Positions 11,164 through 22,305 of a stretch of 64,000 bases of DNA are shown piece by piece. The stretch covers positions 251,505,135-251,569,134 of the forward strand of contig NC_053037.3 in the NCBI RefSeq assembly GCF_002575655.3, read 5' to 3'. Positions within the stretch are counted from its first letter, which is position 1, and each line of letters opens with the position of its first letter. Both the position numbers and the translations under genes were made by a program. This stretch comes from Aegilops tauschii subsp. strangulata. Taxonomy: Eukaryota; Streptophyta; Magnoliopsida; Poales; Poaceae. Under the pieces are notes generated by a model. The model did not search any database, was not told where the DNA came from, and worked only from the letters and a program-made list of their open reading frames with translations.

Positions 11164-13199
11164 ATGGCAGGATCACAAGCCGATGAGACTGATTGGGAGA
11201 ACATGACGAACAAGGAGTTGCATGATAAATTTCAGCAAATGATGAGTGGCCAGGTGGGAGATGTGCTAAACAGATTTGAAGAGGCTATGGAGAGGATAGA
11301 TGCCATGGAGAAGTCGTTCGAGACAAAGCTGGATAACAAGTTTAATGAATTGCTCAAGCGTCTTCCCCAACCGCCACCGGCTGCACCTGTCGCACCTCTA
11401 CAACAACAACAACCACATCTCCAACGCCGCCTTCCAAATCAAGTGGGACGAGCACAGCGCGTTCCAATTGAGACTGGTCAAAATTCGGGTGCCGCTGCAC
11501 CTACTGTTGATGCTTCTTTAGCTCCTGCTACTGTGGCGGCTGAGGAGGATGACGATTATGCGGGCGATTATGAGGATGAGGTTGATCAAAATCAGAACTA
11601 CGTGCAGCCACCAGCACCACCACCAGCAGGTCGACCTCAGGTATATGTTCGCAACGGTAGGCCTGCACCACCACCTCAGGTACGAGATCATGACCATGTT
11701 CCTAAACTGAAATTGAATATTCCACCGTGGAGGGTAGATACATTCTTGATGTATATCTTACTTGGGAGTTAGAAACTGAACAACGTTTTACATGTTTACA
11801 ATATCCCGAGGAGAGACGGGTTGCTGCTGCTGTTTGTGCTTTCACTAGTTTTGCATGTGTATGGTGGTCTGAACATTGTAGATTATATCCTATTCCAGCT
11901 ACTTGGGCTGCTTTGAAAACTGCTATGCGTACTCGTTGGGTTCCACCATATTATCAACGTGAATTGCTTCAAAAATTGCAGCGTTTACGACAAGGGAAAA
12001 ATTCTGTAGAAGAATATTATCAGGAATTACAAACTGGCATGATTAGATGTGGTATTGTTGAGGAGAATGAAGCTATGCTTGCACGTTTTATGGGTGGTTT
12101 AAATAGAGAGATTCAGACCATTCTAGAGTATAAGGAGTATACTAATATCACTCGTTTATTCCATCTTGCTTGTAAAGCTGAACGTGAAGTGCAAGATCGA
12201 CAAGCATTGGCGCGAACTAACTTTTCTGCAGGTCGACCTTCATCATGGACACCGCGTGCATCTTCTACTTCCACTGCACCAGCACCTCCATCAGGTTCCA
12301 CCTCCAGCCGTGATACAAGAAAGCAGGCACAACCACCACTATCTGCCAAGAGCGCACCTGCTGGGCCTGCAAAGAGCTCGTCTTCTTCCATGGCATCAAC
12401 AGGGCACACAAGTGATATTATTTGTCGTCGTTGTAAGGGAAGAGGACATTATGCGCGAGAATGCAAATCTCAGCGTGTAATGATTGCTACTGAGGATGGT
12501 GGGTATGAGTCCGCTAGTGACTATGATGAGGAGACTTTGGCTCTTATTACACGTGAAGAACATGGTGGAGATGATTCTGAAAATGAGACACAATACATGG
12601 CTCCTGAAGACGCTGACAGGTATGAATGTTTAGTTGCTCAATGTGTTTTGAGTGTGCAGGTCACACAAGCAGAGCAAAATCAGAGGCATAATTTGTTCCA
12701 TACAAAGGGAGTTGTGAAGGAACGTTCTGTTCGCGTAATCATAGATGGAGGGAGCTGTAACAACTTGGCTAGCATGGAGATGGTGGAGAAACTATCTCTC
12801 ACCACAAGACCACATCCACATCCTTACTGCATCCAATGGTTCAACAACAGCGGCAAGGTTAAGGTAACATGTACTGTTCGTGTGCATTTTAGTATCTCTA
12901 CATATGCTGATTATGTTGATTGTGATGTGGTACCCATGCAAGCATGTTCCTTATTACTTGGTAGACCATGGCAATTTGATAAAAACTCTGTACACCATGG
13001 TAGAAACAATCAGTATACTCTTGTTCATAAGGATAAAAATATTACTTTGCTTCCTATGACTCCTGATTCCATTTTGAAAGATGACATTAATAGAGCTAAT
13101 AAAGCAAAACATGAGAAAAATAAGAGTGAAAATCAGATTGTGGCAAAAGAATTTGAGCAACAAATTAGACCTAATAATAAACCATCTAGTATTTTTTGA
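11164..13199 (+). pseudogene. Gag-protease of A3, frameshifted
   Basis: Starts at the ATG at 11164 (MAGSQADETDWENM). N-terminal region; Pro/Gln linker; then a one-base loss near 11725 in the codons for PPFEGRY shifts the frame. Capsid, Ser/Pro linker, zinc knuckle CRRCKGRGHYAREC (near 12423-12464) and protease IIDGGSCNN (near 12738-12765) continue in the second frame. A two-base loss near 13190 creates the terminal TGA at 13197-13199. Apart from these two shifts it is colinear with A4. Confidence 0.92.
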
Positions 13200-16100
13200 A
13201 ATTAAATCGAAAAGTACATGTTTACTTGCCACAAAATCTGATATTGATGAGCTAGATTTCAACAAATCTGTTTGCTATGCTTTTGTGTGCAAAGAGGCAT
13301 TATTTTCATTCGAGGACGTGCCTTCCTCTTTGCCCCCTGCTGTCACTAACATTTTGCAGGAGTTCGCTGACGTCTTTCCACAAGACGTGCCACCGGGATT
13401 ACCACCTATTCGAGGGATTGAGCATCAAATTGAGTTAATTCCCGGTGCATCGCTACCCAACCATGCACCATACCGTACCAATCCAGAGGAGACGAAGGAG
13501 ATTATGCGTCAAGTACAGGAGCTGCTCGACAAAGGTTATATACGCGAATCTCTTAGTCCTTGTGCTGTTCCTATTATACTTGTGCCAAAAAGGATGGTAC
13601 ATCGCGTATGTGTGTTGATTGTAGAGGCATTAATAAAATTACTATTCATTATCGTCGTCCTATTCCTAGGCTAGATGATATGCTTGATGAATTGACTGGC
13701 TCTACAATATTTTCCAAAGTTGATTTGCGTAGTGGATACCATCAAATTCGTATGAAACTGGGAGATGAATGGAAAACAGCATTTAAAACTAAGTTTGGTT
13801 TATATGAGTGGTTAGTCATGCCTTTTGGGTTAACTAATGCACCTAGTACTTTCATGAGACTAATGAATGAAGTTTTACGTGCTTTTATTGGACGATTTGT
13901 GGTAGTCTATTTTGATGATATACTGATTTATAGCAAATCTTTGGAAGAACATTTGGAACATTTACGTGCTGTTTTTATTGCTCTACGTGATGCACGTTTG
14001 TTTGGTAACCTTGGGAAGTGCACCTTTTGCACCGACCGAGTATCTTTTCTTGGCTATGTTGTTACTCCACAGGGAATTGAAGTTGATAAAGCCAAGATTG
14101 AAGCTATTGAGAGTTGGCCGCAGCCCAAAACGGTCACACAAGTGAGGAGTTTCCTTGGCCTCGCTTGTTTCTATAGGCGTTTTGTGAGAGATTTCAGCAC
14201 CATTGTTGCACCTCTCAACGAGCTTACAAAGAAAGATGTGCCTTTTGTTTGGGGTACCGCATAGGAAGAAGCCTTCACGGTATTGAAAGATAAGTTGACA
14301 CATGCTCCTTTACTCCAACTTCCTGATTTTAATAAGACTTTTGAGCTTGAATGTGATGCTAGTGGAATTGGATTAGGAGGTGTGTTATTACAAGATGGTA
14401 AACCTGTTGCGTACTTTTCTGAAAAATTGAGTGGGCCTAGTCTGAATTATTCTACTTATGATAAAGAACTATATGCTCTTGTTCGGACTTTAGAAACATG
14501 GCAACATTATTTATGGCCCAAAGAATTTGTTATACATTCTGATCATGAATCTTTGAAACATATTAAAAGTCAAGCTAAACTGAATCGTAGACATGCTAAA
14601 TGGGTTGAACTCATTGAAACTTTCCCTTATGTCATTAAACACAAGAAGGGTTAAAATGTTATTGCTGATGCATTGTCTCGTCGCTATACTATGCTTTCAC
14701 AACTTGACTTCAAAATATTTGGTTTGGAGACCATCAAAGATCAATATGTGCATGATGCTGATTTTAAAGATGTTTTGCAGAATTGTAAAGAAGGAAGAAC
14801 CTGGAACAAGTTTGTCGTTAATGATGGATTTGTGTTCCGTGCTAACAAGCTATGCATTCCAGCTAGCTCTCTTCGTCTTTTGTTGTTGCAGGAGGCGCAT
14901 GGAGGAGGATTAATGGGACACTTTGGCGTGAAGAAGACGGAGGACGTACTTGCTACAAATTTCTTTTGGCCAAAGATGAGACGGGATGTTGAGCGTTTTG
15001 TTGCTCGCTGCACTACATGTCAAAAAGCTAAGTCACGAATCAATCCTCATGGTTTATATATGCCTTTGCCTGTACCTAGTGTTCCTTGGGAGGATATATC
15101 TATGGACTTTGTTTTAGGTTTACCTCGAACAAAGAAGGGGAGGGATAGCATATTTGTTGTCGTGGATAGATTCTCAAAAATGGCACACTTTATACCATGT
15201 CATAAAAGCGATGATGCTGTTAATGTTGCTGATTTGTTCTTCCGTGAAATTATTCGTTTGCATGGTGTGCCAAATACTATTGTGTCAGATCGTGATACTA
15301 AATTTCTTAGCCACTTTTGGAGATGTTTATGGGCTAAGTTGGGGACTAAACTGCTTTTTAGTACTACTTGTCAGCCCCAAACTGATGGACAAACTGAAGT
15401 AGTCATAGAACATTGTCTACTATGCTTAGGGCTGTTTTGAAGAATAATAAGAAAATGTGAGAAGAATGCTTGCCTCATATTGAGTTTGCTTATAATCGTT
15501 CATTGCATTCTACTACTAAGATGTGCCCTTTTGAAATTGTGTATGGTTTCCTACCTCGTGCACCTATTGATTTGTTGCCTCTTCCATCTTCGGAGAAGGT
15601 TAATTTTGATGCTAAACAACGTGCTGAATTGATCTTCAAAATGCATGAGTTAACTAAGGAAAACATTGAGCGTATGAATGCTAAATATAAACTTGCTGGA
15701 GATAAGGGTAGAAAACATGTTGTGTTTGCACCTGGAGATCTTGTTTGGTTACATTTGCGTAAGGATAGATTTCCTGATTTGCGCAAATCAAAGCTAATGC
15801 CACGTGCTAATGGTCCTTTTAAGGTGTTAGAGAAAATAAATGATAATGCATATAAACTTGAGCTGCCTGCAGATTTTGGGGTTAGTCCCACTTTTAACAT
15901 TGCAGATTTGAAGCCTTATTTGGGTGAGGGAGATGAGCTTCCGTCGAGGACGACTTCATTTCAAGAAGGGGAGGATGATGAGGACATCAATACCATTGTT
16001 ACACCCACAGCCACTGCTGCTATACATACTGGACCAATTACTAGAGCTCGCGCACGCCAATTAAATTACCAGGTACTTTCGTTTCTTGGTAATGATTCTA

Positions 16101-16279
16101 ATGTTCATGAGAATATGATGCTTCCTAAATTGGATACATTTGTTTTGCTTACAAATGAAGGGCCTAGCTTTGAGAAGGATGAACATTGGAGCAAGAACAA
16201 GCATGGAGATGATGGCATGCGCATGGGGGACAAGAACGGAGTTACAAGTGATGATTTCAGGACATTGAAGCCACCATAA
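13200..16279 (+). pseudogene. Pol of A3 (RT, RNase H, integrase, LTR-encoded tail), multiply broken
   Basis: RT with Y-F-D-D near 13908-13919, RNase H with [14 protein letters not shown], integrase with MDFVLGLP and [13 protein letters not shown]-like [12 protein letters not shown], then a tail reading into the 3' LTR to TAA at 16277. Lesions relative to A4: one-base loss near 13590 (KKDG); CAG to TAG at 14262-14264; a 3-base loss that leaves TAA at 14652-14654; one-base loss near 15406 (VVNRT); TGG to TGA at about 15459. The tail of about 101 codons inside the LTR ([15 protein letters not shown]) is intact. Confidence 0.92.
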
Positions 16280-16892
16280 TGCGTGCATGAAGCCTTGGAC
16301 GAAATATACAAGATGCTACTTCATAACTTTCGTCCAGAGGCTATTCTAGGTGCTGCGTCACCTTATTATTGGGCCAGGCCCATGTAATTTCGAAATACTT
16401 GAGTATAGGCTATTTTTAGAGTCCGTATGTGTGGGGAAACAAGAGATAGGGTTGGTTTCAGACCCCTTCCCCAAGGGCCACGAAATTCCCCCCTCTTCCT
16501 CCATATATACAGCCCTTAGGGCGTCGTTTAGACTTTGGGTTTTGTTTAGATTAAAAGTTCGCCATAGCTGCAACTTCGCGTACTTCGTTTGTGTTCAACG
16601 ACCAGACAAAGGCGTCACAGAACCCCACCTTCATCAATAAAGCTTTCATCTTATATTCTCAATATCCAGATTGCAATCTCAGTTTCTTGCTTGTTCTTCG
16701 TTTGCTCGCAGGAAACAGACCCTCGTGGTCAGGTTGATCGTGCTCCGGCGTGGTCAATAACCTCTCGGAGTTGGTTTAGCGATTGCTAAGGCGCGACGTC
16801 ATCGCACGTTCGTAGTCGGATCGTCAAAGTCGACTTCCACCAAAGCGATATCCATCATCTCACCGAAGGACGGGACACCTTTGCCTCTATCA
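15976..16892 (+). repeat. 3' LTR of A3 (917 bp)
   Basis: TGATGAGGAC at 15976 to CTCTATCA at 16892. The first 304 bases are coding. TATATA box near 16504, AATAAA near 16637. AGTAC follows at 16893-16897. Confidence 0.95.
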
Positions 16893-17702
16893 AGTACCTT
16901 TGTCATTACCTCTTATGATCAACCCTGACGATGTAGGCACTCTCGGTGGTGATGTGTCACACGGTGTAGGTGATGTAGTCCTCACAACAACGGATGTGGT
17001 TGTCATAGTATGCCTAGTAGTTGAACGAACAGCCGTATCATCTCTTGGAATGTGCACTTTGTGCTTGTTCTGCTTGAGGCCAACACGTCGTTTTATTTCC
17101 TGTTCAGCTTTACAAGCAAGACGAAACAAACGATCCATAGGATAACACTCTTCATGAATTAGTATCTCCTGAATATCACGGTTTAATCCTCCCCAAAATC
17201 TATCCATAAAATCTTCTTCACTTTCTTCTAAAGAGGAATGCAACAAGGTAGTTTGTAAAGCATCATAATATTTCGTTACGGTGTCACTACCTTGTTTTAA
17301 ATGTTGCAACTTTTTAATCATGTCACGAGTATAATAAGCGGGAATGAATGTATGTCGCATGGCAAGTTTCAAATCATCCCAAGTAGAAGGTATATCATTA
17401 GGGTGTAACCGACAATATTCACTCCACCAAACTAAAGCATAACCAGTGAAAGAACCAACCGCAACCTTAACTTTTTTACGTTCATCAAAATTATGGGAAG
17501 CAAATAAATGATTTATGTCGAACTCCCATTCAATATATAAAGCAGGTCTAAAACGGCCATTAAATGGTGGTATAGAAACATTAACCTGTTCATGTGCATT
17601 TGCATGTTTGTGCACCCCTCGTGATGGTTGTGGTTTTTGCATAGGTGGTGGCACGTCTCCTGCGATCGACAAAGCCCATGAATTAACTCTGGATCCTGTC
17701 AT
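16893..17702 (-). pseudogene. Gag (capsid) of B1, truncated by A3
   Basis: ATG at 17702-17700 (MTGSRVNSWALSI). A short N-terminus leads to a capsid of the same family as A: VNVSIPPFNGRF, ALVWWSEYCRLHPND, YYTRDMIKKLQHLKQGSD and EDFMDRFWGGLNRDIQEIL. It continues without a break into a Thr/Ser-rich stretch (TTRHTMTTTSVVVRTTSP). No zinc knuckle is present in the visible part. The frame is intact up to the A3 insertion, after codon 270. The downstream part is visible only in copy B2. Confidence 0.88.
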
Positions 17703-19506
17703 GATTAGTAGAAACAACAAACAAAATCCAAAAATAATGTTCCTATGAACTACTGAGAAGTGGTGGTAAAACGCTCACAGTATCGCAAATATCAAAGTCT
17801 TACAAGTTCTTACCATGCAGCAGGTGGTGACCGGCAACCAGCGGTGTCAAAGAACTCCAAAAGTTGATAAAGCGATTGCCAGGTGAACAGACATATACAC
17901 AGTGTAGAAATAGGTGGAGCTGGGTTGGCTTTATATGTGTGAGAAAAATGCTACAACCACAATAGTTAATGCAAGCTTAAAATTCACTCAAAGTGGTCGA
18001 GTGCTGGTCCTAGGCTAGACCGTGCTAGAGACGTGAGCCTAAGACACGAGTGAAATTCACGTGCACACACGATATGCAACAAGACTTATGAGCAATGCAG
18101 CAACCAGAAAGTACTAGCACTATTATATCTCCAAATACTCTGTACGTGGCTGCTCTCTCTTTGCTTTTTTTTCCGCCAACCTCTTTCTCTCTTTTTGTCA
18201 ACCGAAGAAAAAACCGATCTAAGAATCAAACCTGCCTTCAACAAAAAAAAACTGCACGCAGGAGTCCTTCGGAAACTACTACAATCAGATCAGAGGTTTT
18301 TTTTCTATCTCTCAAGGATTGACGTGGAGTACTACTCCCAAACTCCCTGCCATGTTTTTTTTTCAACCTTGTCAAACGGATCCGCAATCCTTTCTTTCTT
18401 TATGTTGGCCGATCTGTTTTTTTTCTTATTAGTTTCCAATTAGTAGCGCACAACTCACGTCCTTCCTTCCTTCCTTCTTTCCTTTTTTCCAGAGAAAATT
18501 TCTCTACAAAAATGGCCACCAACCAAACCGATTGGCACTTGCCTTTTTTTTAATATTTCCTTGTGATACGCACCAAACTTTCCGCAACAAACAGATTCCT
18601 CATTAAGTGCAGATTCAACTTTCCTTTCAAGCACCCACGTGATCTATTTCTTCCAATCTTTTCTCTTTTTTTTTCGCTGTATTTTTTTTCTCCAAGGACA
18701 CGTCCAGAATATGGAAACCTCCAACCGAATCTTGTTTTTTTTTCTAAGTGGGAAACGAATCTGGTCTCTTCTTCTCTTTCCTAAAACCAGATTACTTCCT
18801 AAAACAAGCCACGTAATGTTTCCAAACGAACTTGCCTTTTATTCTTTCCCAAACCGAAAAGAAGTCCTGCCAAAACGTGAAAGATGAGGAGACTTTCCAA
18901 GTAGTACTACTACCACGTCCCAACCTTCCAAGTCACGTCCTCCTCTTCACAATCGGTGAACAACTTTTTTTTAACAAGTGAATTAGATTAGATACCTGGT
19001 TTTTGGCATCGACTGTAGCAGCACCAAACCCCAAGAAGCTCAAAGAGAGGGACTCCTTCGCTGTTGTACTCCGATCTCTCTCCTTGATCCAAACATCTCA
19101 GCCGATTCTCTCTCTCAAAACTCTTTTTTATCTGTTCTCAAACTTTTCTGATGCTCAAAGACGACGACAAACCACAGCAGCGGATGGATGATGGTGATGC
19201 TGACGAATAAATTAAGTTGCAGCGTTGGTATTCGTCGATGCGATGTGAACAAAAACGTGACTAGAACTCGAAACTCTAAAAGTTTAGACACTAAAACCAG
19301 CAACTAGACACACGATGCAACCGAAAATTCAACAATGCAAAAACTAAGTGATAATGGCGAAAAGGCTCAGACTATCTGGGACATGGATGAACTAATCTAA
19401 CTTTTTTTGTGGCTTTTTCTTGGACTATAGGTATGAAGAACATATGCAATCTAAGACTATGAAAAACCGGAAAATCTCACCGAGCAACCTGAAAACTGAT
19501 ACCACT
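17703..19506 (-). other. Long leader of B1 with primer-binding site
   Basis: Primer site (complement of TGGTATCAG) at 19496-19504. The conserved motif CTAGGCT...AGCCTAA is at 18010-18042. From about 18150 to 18980 the plus strand is strongly pyrimidine-rich (runs of T and TTCC repeats), so the element RNA is purine-rich there. I see no gene in it; the short frames follow from the composition. Confidence 0.8.
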
Positions 19507-20394
19507 TGATAGAGGCGAGGGTCCCGATCTTTCGATGAGATGATAACTATCGATTTGGTGGAGACGACTTTGACGATCCGACTACAAACGTGCACGACGT
19601 CGCGCCTTAGCAATCGCTAAACCAACTCCGAGAGATTATTGACCACGCTGGAGCACAATCAACCTGACCACGAAGGTCTATTCCTGCAAGCAATCGAAGA
19701 ACAAGCAAGAATATGATTAAGCAATCTGAATATTGCGAGTATGGATGAAGTATTGATAAAAGTGGGGTTTCATAAGCGGTCTTGGTCTGATCGTTGGACA
19801 CAAATGAAGTACACGAAGTTGCAGCGATGGCTAACTTTTAACTAAATAAAACCCAAGTCTAAACGAAGCCTTAAGGGCTATATTTATAGGGAAAAGAGAA
19901 GGGATTTTGTCCACCCTTGGCAAGGTGGGACTAAAACACCTCCTAAGTCGTTTCCCCTACAATATGGACTCTAAAAATAGATTACATGGACCTGGCCCAA
20001 AATAAGGTGGCGCAACACCAATAATAAGCTTTGGACGAAATTTATGAAAGGCCATCTTGTATGTTTCGTCCATCTTCTTGTATGTCATCATGGTGGCTTC
20101 AAAGTCCGGAAATCTCCACTTGAACCTCCGTTCTTGTTCTCTTCGCACGCACCTTCATCTCCGTGCTTGACCATGCTCCAATGTTCATCCTTCTTGTCCG
20201 TGCTAGGCCCTTCAATTGCAAGCAACACAAATGTATCTAAGTTAGGCAGCATCATATTCTCATGAACACTAGAAACATTACCAAGAAACGAAAGTACCTG
20301 ATAATTTAATTGGCGTATCTGAGCTCTAGCAACTGTTCCAAGAGGTAAAACAACAGGGGATATGGGTGTAACTGTGGTAGCCATGTCCTCATCA
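19507..20394 (-). repeat. 5' LTR of B1 (family B, 888 bp)
   Basis: TGATGAGGACATGGCTACC at 20394 to the complement of CTCTATCA at 19507. Encodes the B version of the tail (20384-20088; [26 protein letters not shown]). TATA box TATAAATA at 19888-19881. The last 150 bp closely match the family A LTR end. Confidence 0.93.
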
Positions 20395-20515
20395 GCCGGT
20401 GCGAGGGGCCCCTCACAGCTACGTTCGCATGCCTTTTGGCCTGCCGAACGCGGCTGCTACATTCCAGCGCCACATGCGGAGCGTCCTGGCGTCTCATGAG
20501 GCCAGGCACCAGGCG
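20395..20515 (+). pseudogene. Reverse transcriptase fragment of the Tat-type element
   Basis: Encodes SYVRMPFGLPNAAATFQRHM, the conserved RT block preceding the Y-x-D-D site in Ty3/gypsy enzymes, then leaves the expected sequence after about 35 codons. The catalytic aspartates, RNase H and integrase are deleted. It fixes the element's orientation as plus. Confidence 0.85.
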
Positions 20516-22305
20516 ATCCTGTCACAGGTGGTGACGGATCCCCGTGAGCCCCCAGGCCCCCAGAGCTTCCCGAGGTTCAGGACCTGGGTGGCTCATGAGG
20601 AGCAACTTCTGCAGCACGCGTCTCCAACTACCCCAACACCTCTTCAGCAACGGTGCCAGGTGACACTTTTTTGGTTTGTTCAATTGGGGGCGGCCCTTGG
20701 GCTGCACTATCCCCAAGCCGCGTGGGTCCATCCCCGCGGCATGTATCATTCTTGCATCTACTAGAACTGACTCTACCCTTTGGTCATGAGTTGCTTTATG
20801 ATTATCACTTGTCTGTCCGGTGCTTCGACGCCATGAACGTCGTACGCCCTTGCAAACCCACCCTCAACCACCTCATGATTAAGGACTGGCACGGCGTCTG
20901 TGCTCGGGTCCGTCCCTGCAGTGCCGCTAAACCCAAGTGGCTGAGCTCTGGCTCGCGGGGCAGCTCCCGTGCACGTCACCTCCCATGGTCCTTGGTGCCT
21001 TGTTCTCGCATGAGCTAATCGGGGGCGGATAAGTTAGGGCGCGCGACCCGGTGCCTCACCACCGCGGGAGCCGCGTGCCGACTGTCTTTCTTCAGGACTT
21101 TCGCATGAGAAGACTGGGCACGGCGTTTGTGCTTGGGTCCGTCCCTGCAGCGTCGACAAACCCAACGGCTGAGCTTTGTCTGGTGGGCCGGCCCGTTCAC
21201 GTCACCTCCTGGGGTCATTGGTGTTTGGCCTTCTGATGCGATAACCTCAGGAAATTCACTTGGCGCATGTCACCTAACCATCTCGCATGACTATGACAAG
21301 TGTTCCGAATCAAATTGAAGCACAACCCACCTTGCGGTAGGGCCTCGTGAGTCCCGCGCTGGCTCACGAGTGCCCATACACACCTCCTCTAGCCCTGCCG
21401 TGCAAGCCATGTGTCAGGGTGGGGCTGTACACGCCCCGGAGTTCCCCTCAGAGGGAGCTCCCACCCACGTACTAGTGGAAGCACCATGCTCCGCGCTGGC
21501 AGTCGACACGGTCGAGGAGAGGCTATGCCCGTGCAAGAGCGGAAGCGCCATGCTCCGCGCTGGTAATAAACAACTGAGGGCAGCCTCACGGCTGTAGTAA
21601 CCTCAGGCGAGCCACCAGGCTCGGTGTTCAGCCTCACCGCGCCGCTTTCCCCTCGGGAGAGTCACGCGAGGGGGCTGGACACAGGGGCTACGCTCAGGTC
21701 ACGCCTGGTGTACACCACCTCGCCAGGTACCTTGGACCTGGTCTTCGCGCGCCCCTCTCGAGCGAGAGCTCGGGGAGGAAAGGTATGGAGGACTTTTCGT
21801 ACGTCAAGGGGGACTCCTGAGAATCGCGACTCAGGAGCCTAACTGGTCACGTAGCCCCTCACCCCTTGGTCTCGTCCTGGTGATCCGGACGACCCAACGG
21901 CGGCTGAGGTATGCGCGGGGCCGGGCCCTGCCGACGCAGAACGCTAGAACCACACTCGCATCTCCTCCCCGAGGGCTGTTCATACGTCAAGGGGGACTCC
22001 TGAGCATCGACTCAGGAGCCTAACTGGTCACGTAGCCCCTCACCCCTTGGCCTCGTCCTGGTGATCCGGACTACCCAACAACGGCTGAGCTATGCGCGGG
22101 GCCGGGCCCTGCCGACGCAGAACATTAAAGCAACGGAAAGGAAATCACAGAACCCTAGCAGATTAGTACAAAACATATTGTCTCTTAAAGTTCCAAGCAT
22201 AAGTTCTTACGCCTCCACGAGGCATGATACATGTTGCAGGACTAAAACAAGGGGAAGCGCCGCCCTCAAGATTCTTCCTCAGCCTTGGGCACCGCTGTCG
22301 CCCGC
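20516..22305 (+). repeat. Spacer with tandem duplications in the Tat-type element
   Basis: Non-coding. Three sets of direct repeats: about 120 bp at 20878-21000 and 21108-21230 (GGCACGGCGT...GGGTCCGTCCCTGCAG); a shorter pair at 21480 and 21541 (CCATGCTCCGCGCTGG); and a 183-bp period pair beginning near 21798 and 21981 (ACGTCAAGGGGGACTCCTGA). Tandem repeats between pol and the 3' LTR are common in Tat elements. Confidence 0.8.

Larger units (their letters stand above)
10384..16892 (+). mobile_element. Family A element A3, lacking its 5' LTR
   Basis: Plus-strand leader, gag-protease, pol and 3' LTR (15976-16892). The leader starts abruptly in its CCACCAGTCCGAGTT repeats, so the 5' LTR and the first part of the leader are missing. 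The right end lies inside the gag of family B copy B1, so A3 inserted there (AGTAC at 16893-16897 is the possible target duplication). It carries at least seven disabling lesions and is an old copy. Confidence 0.92.
16893..20394 (-). mobile_element. Family B CRM-type element B1 (5' part)
   Basis: Minus strand: 5' LTR 19507-20394, primer-binding site, a 1.8-kb leader and the first 270 codons of gag; the rest is cut off by A3. Family B shares with family A the LTR ends, the last part of the LTR, the primer site, a leader motif and an LTR-encoded tail, but its gag is clearly different in sequence. At 20395 it abuts a truncated Tat-type element into which it probably inserted. Confidence 0.9.

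Noticed and set aside
18095..18887. Several short plus-strand ORFs rich in Phe/Leu/Ser
   Set aside because: They lie in the pyrimidine-rich leader of B1 on its antisense strand and follow from base composition.
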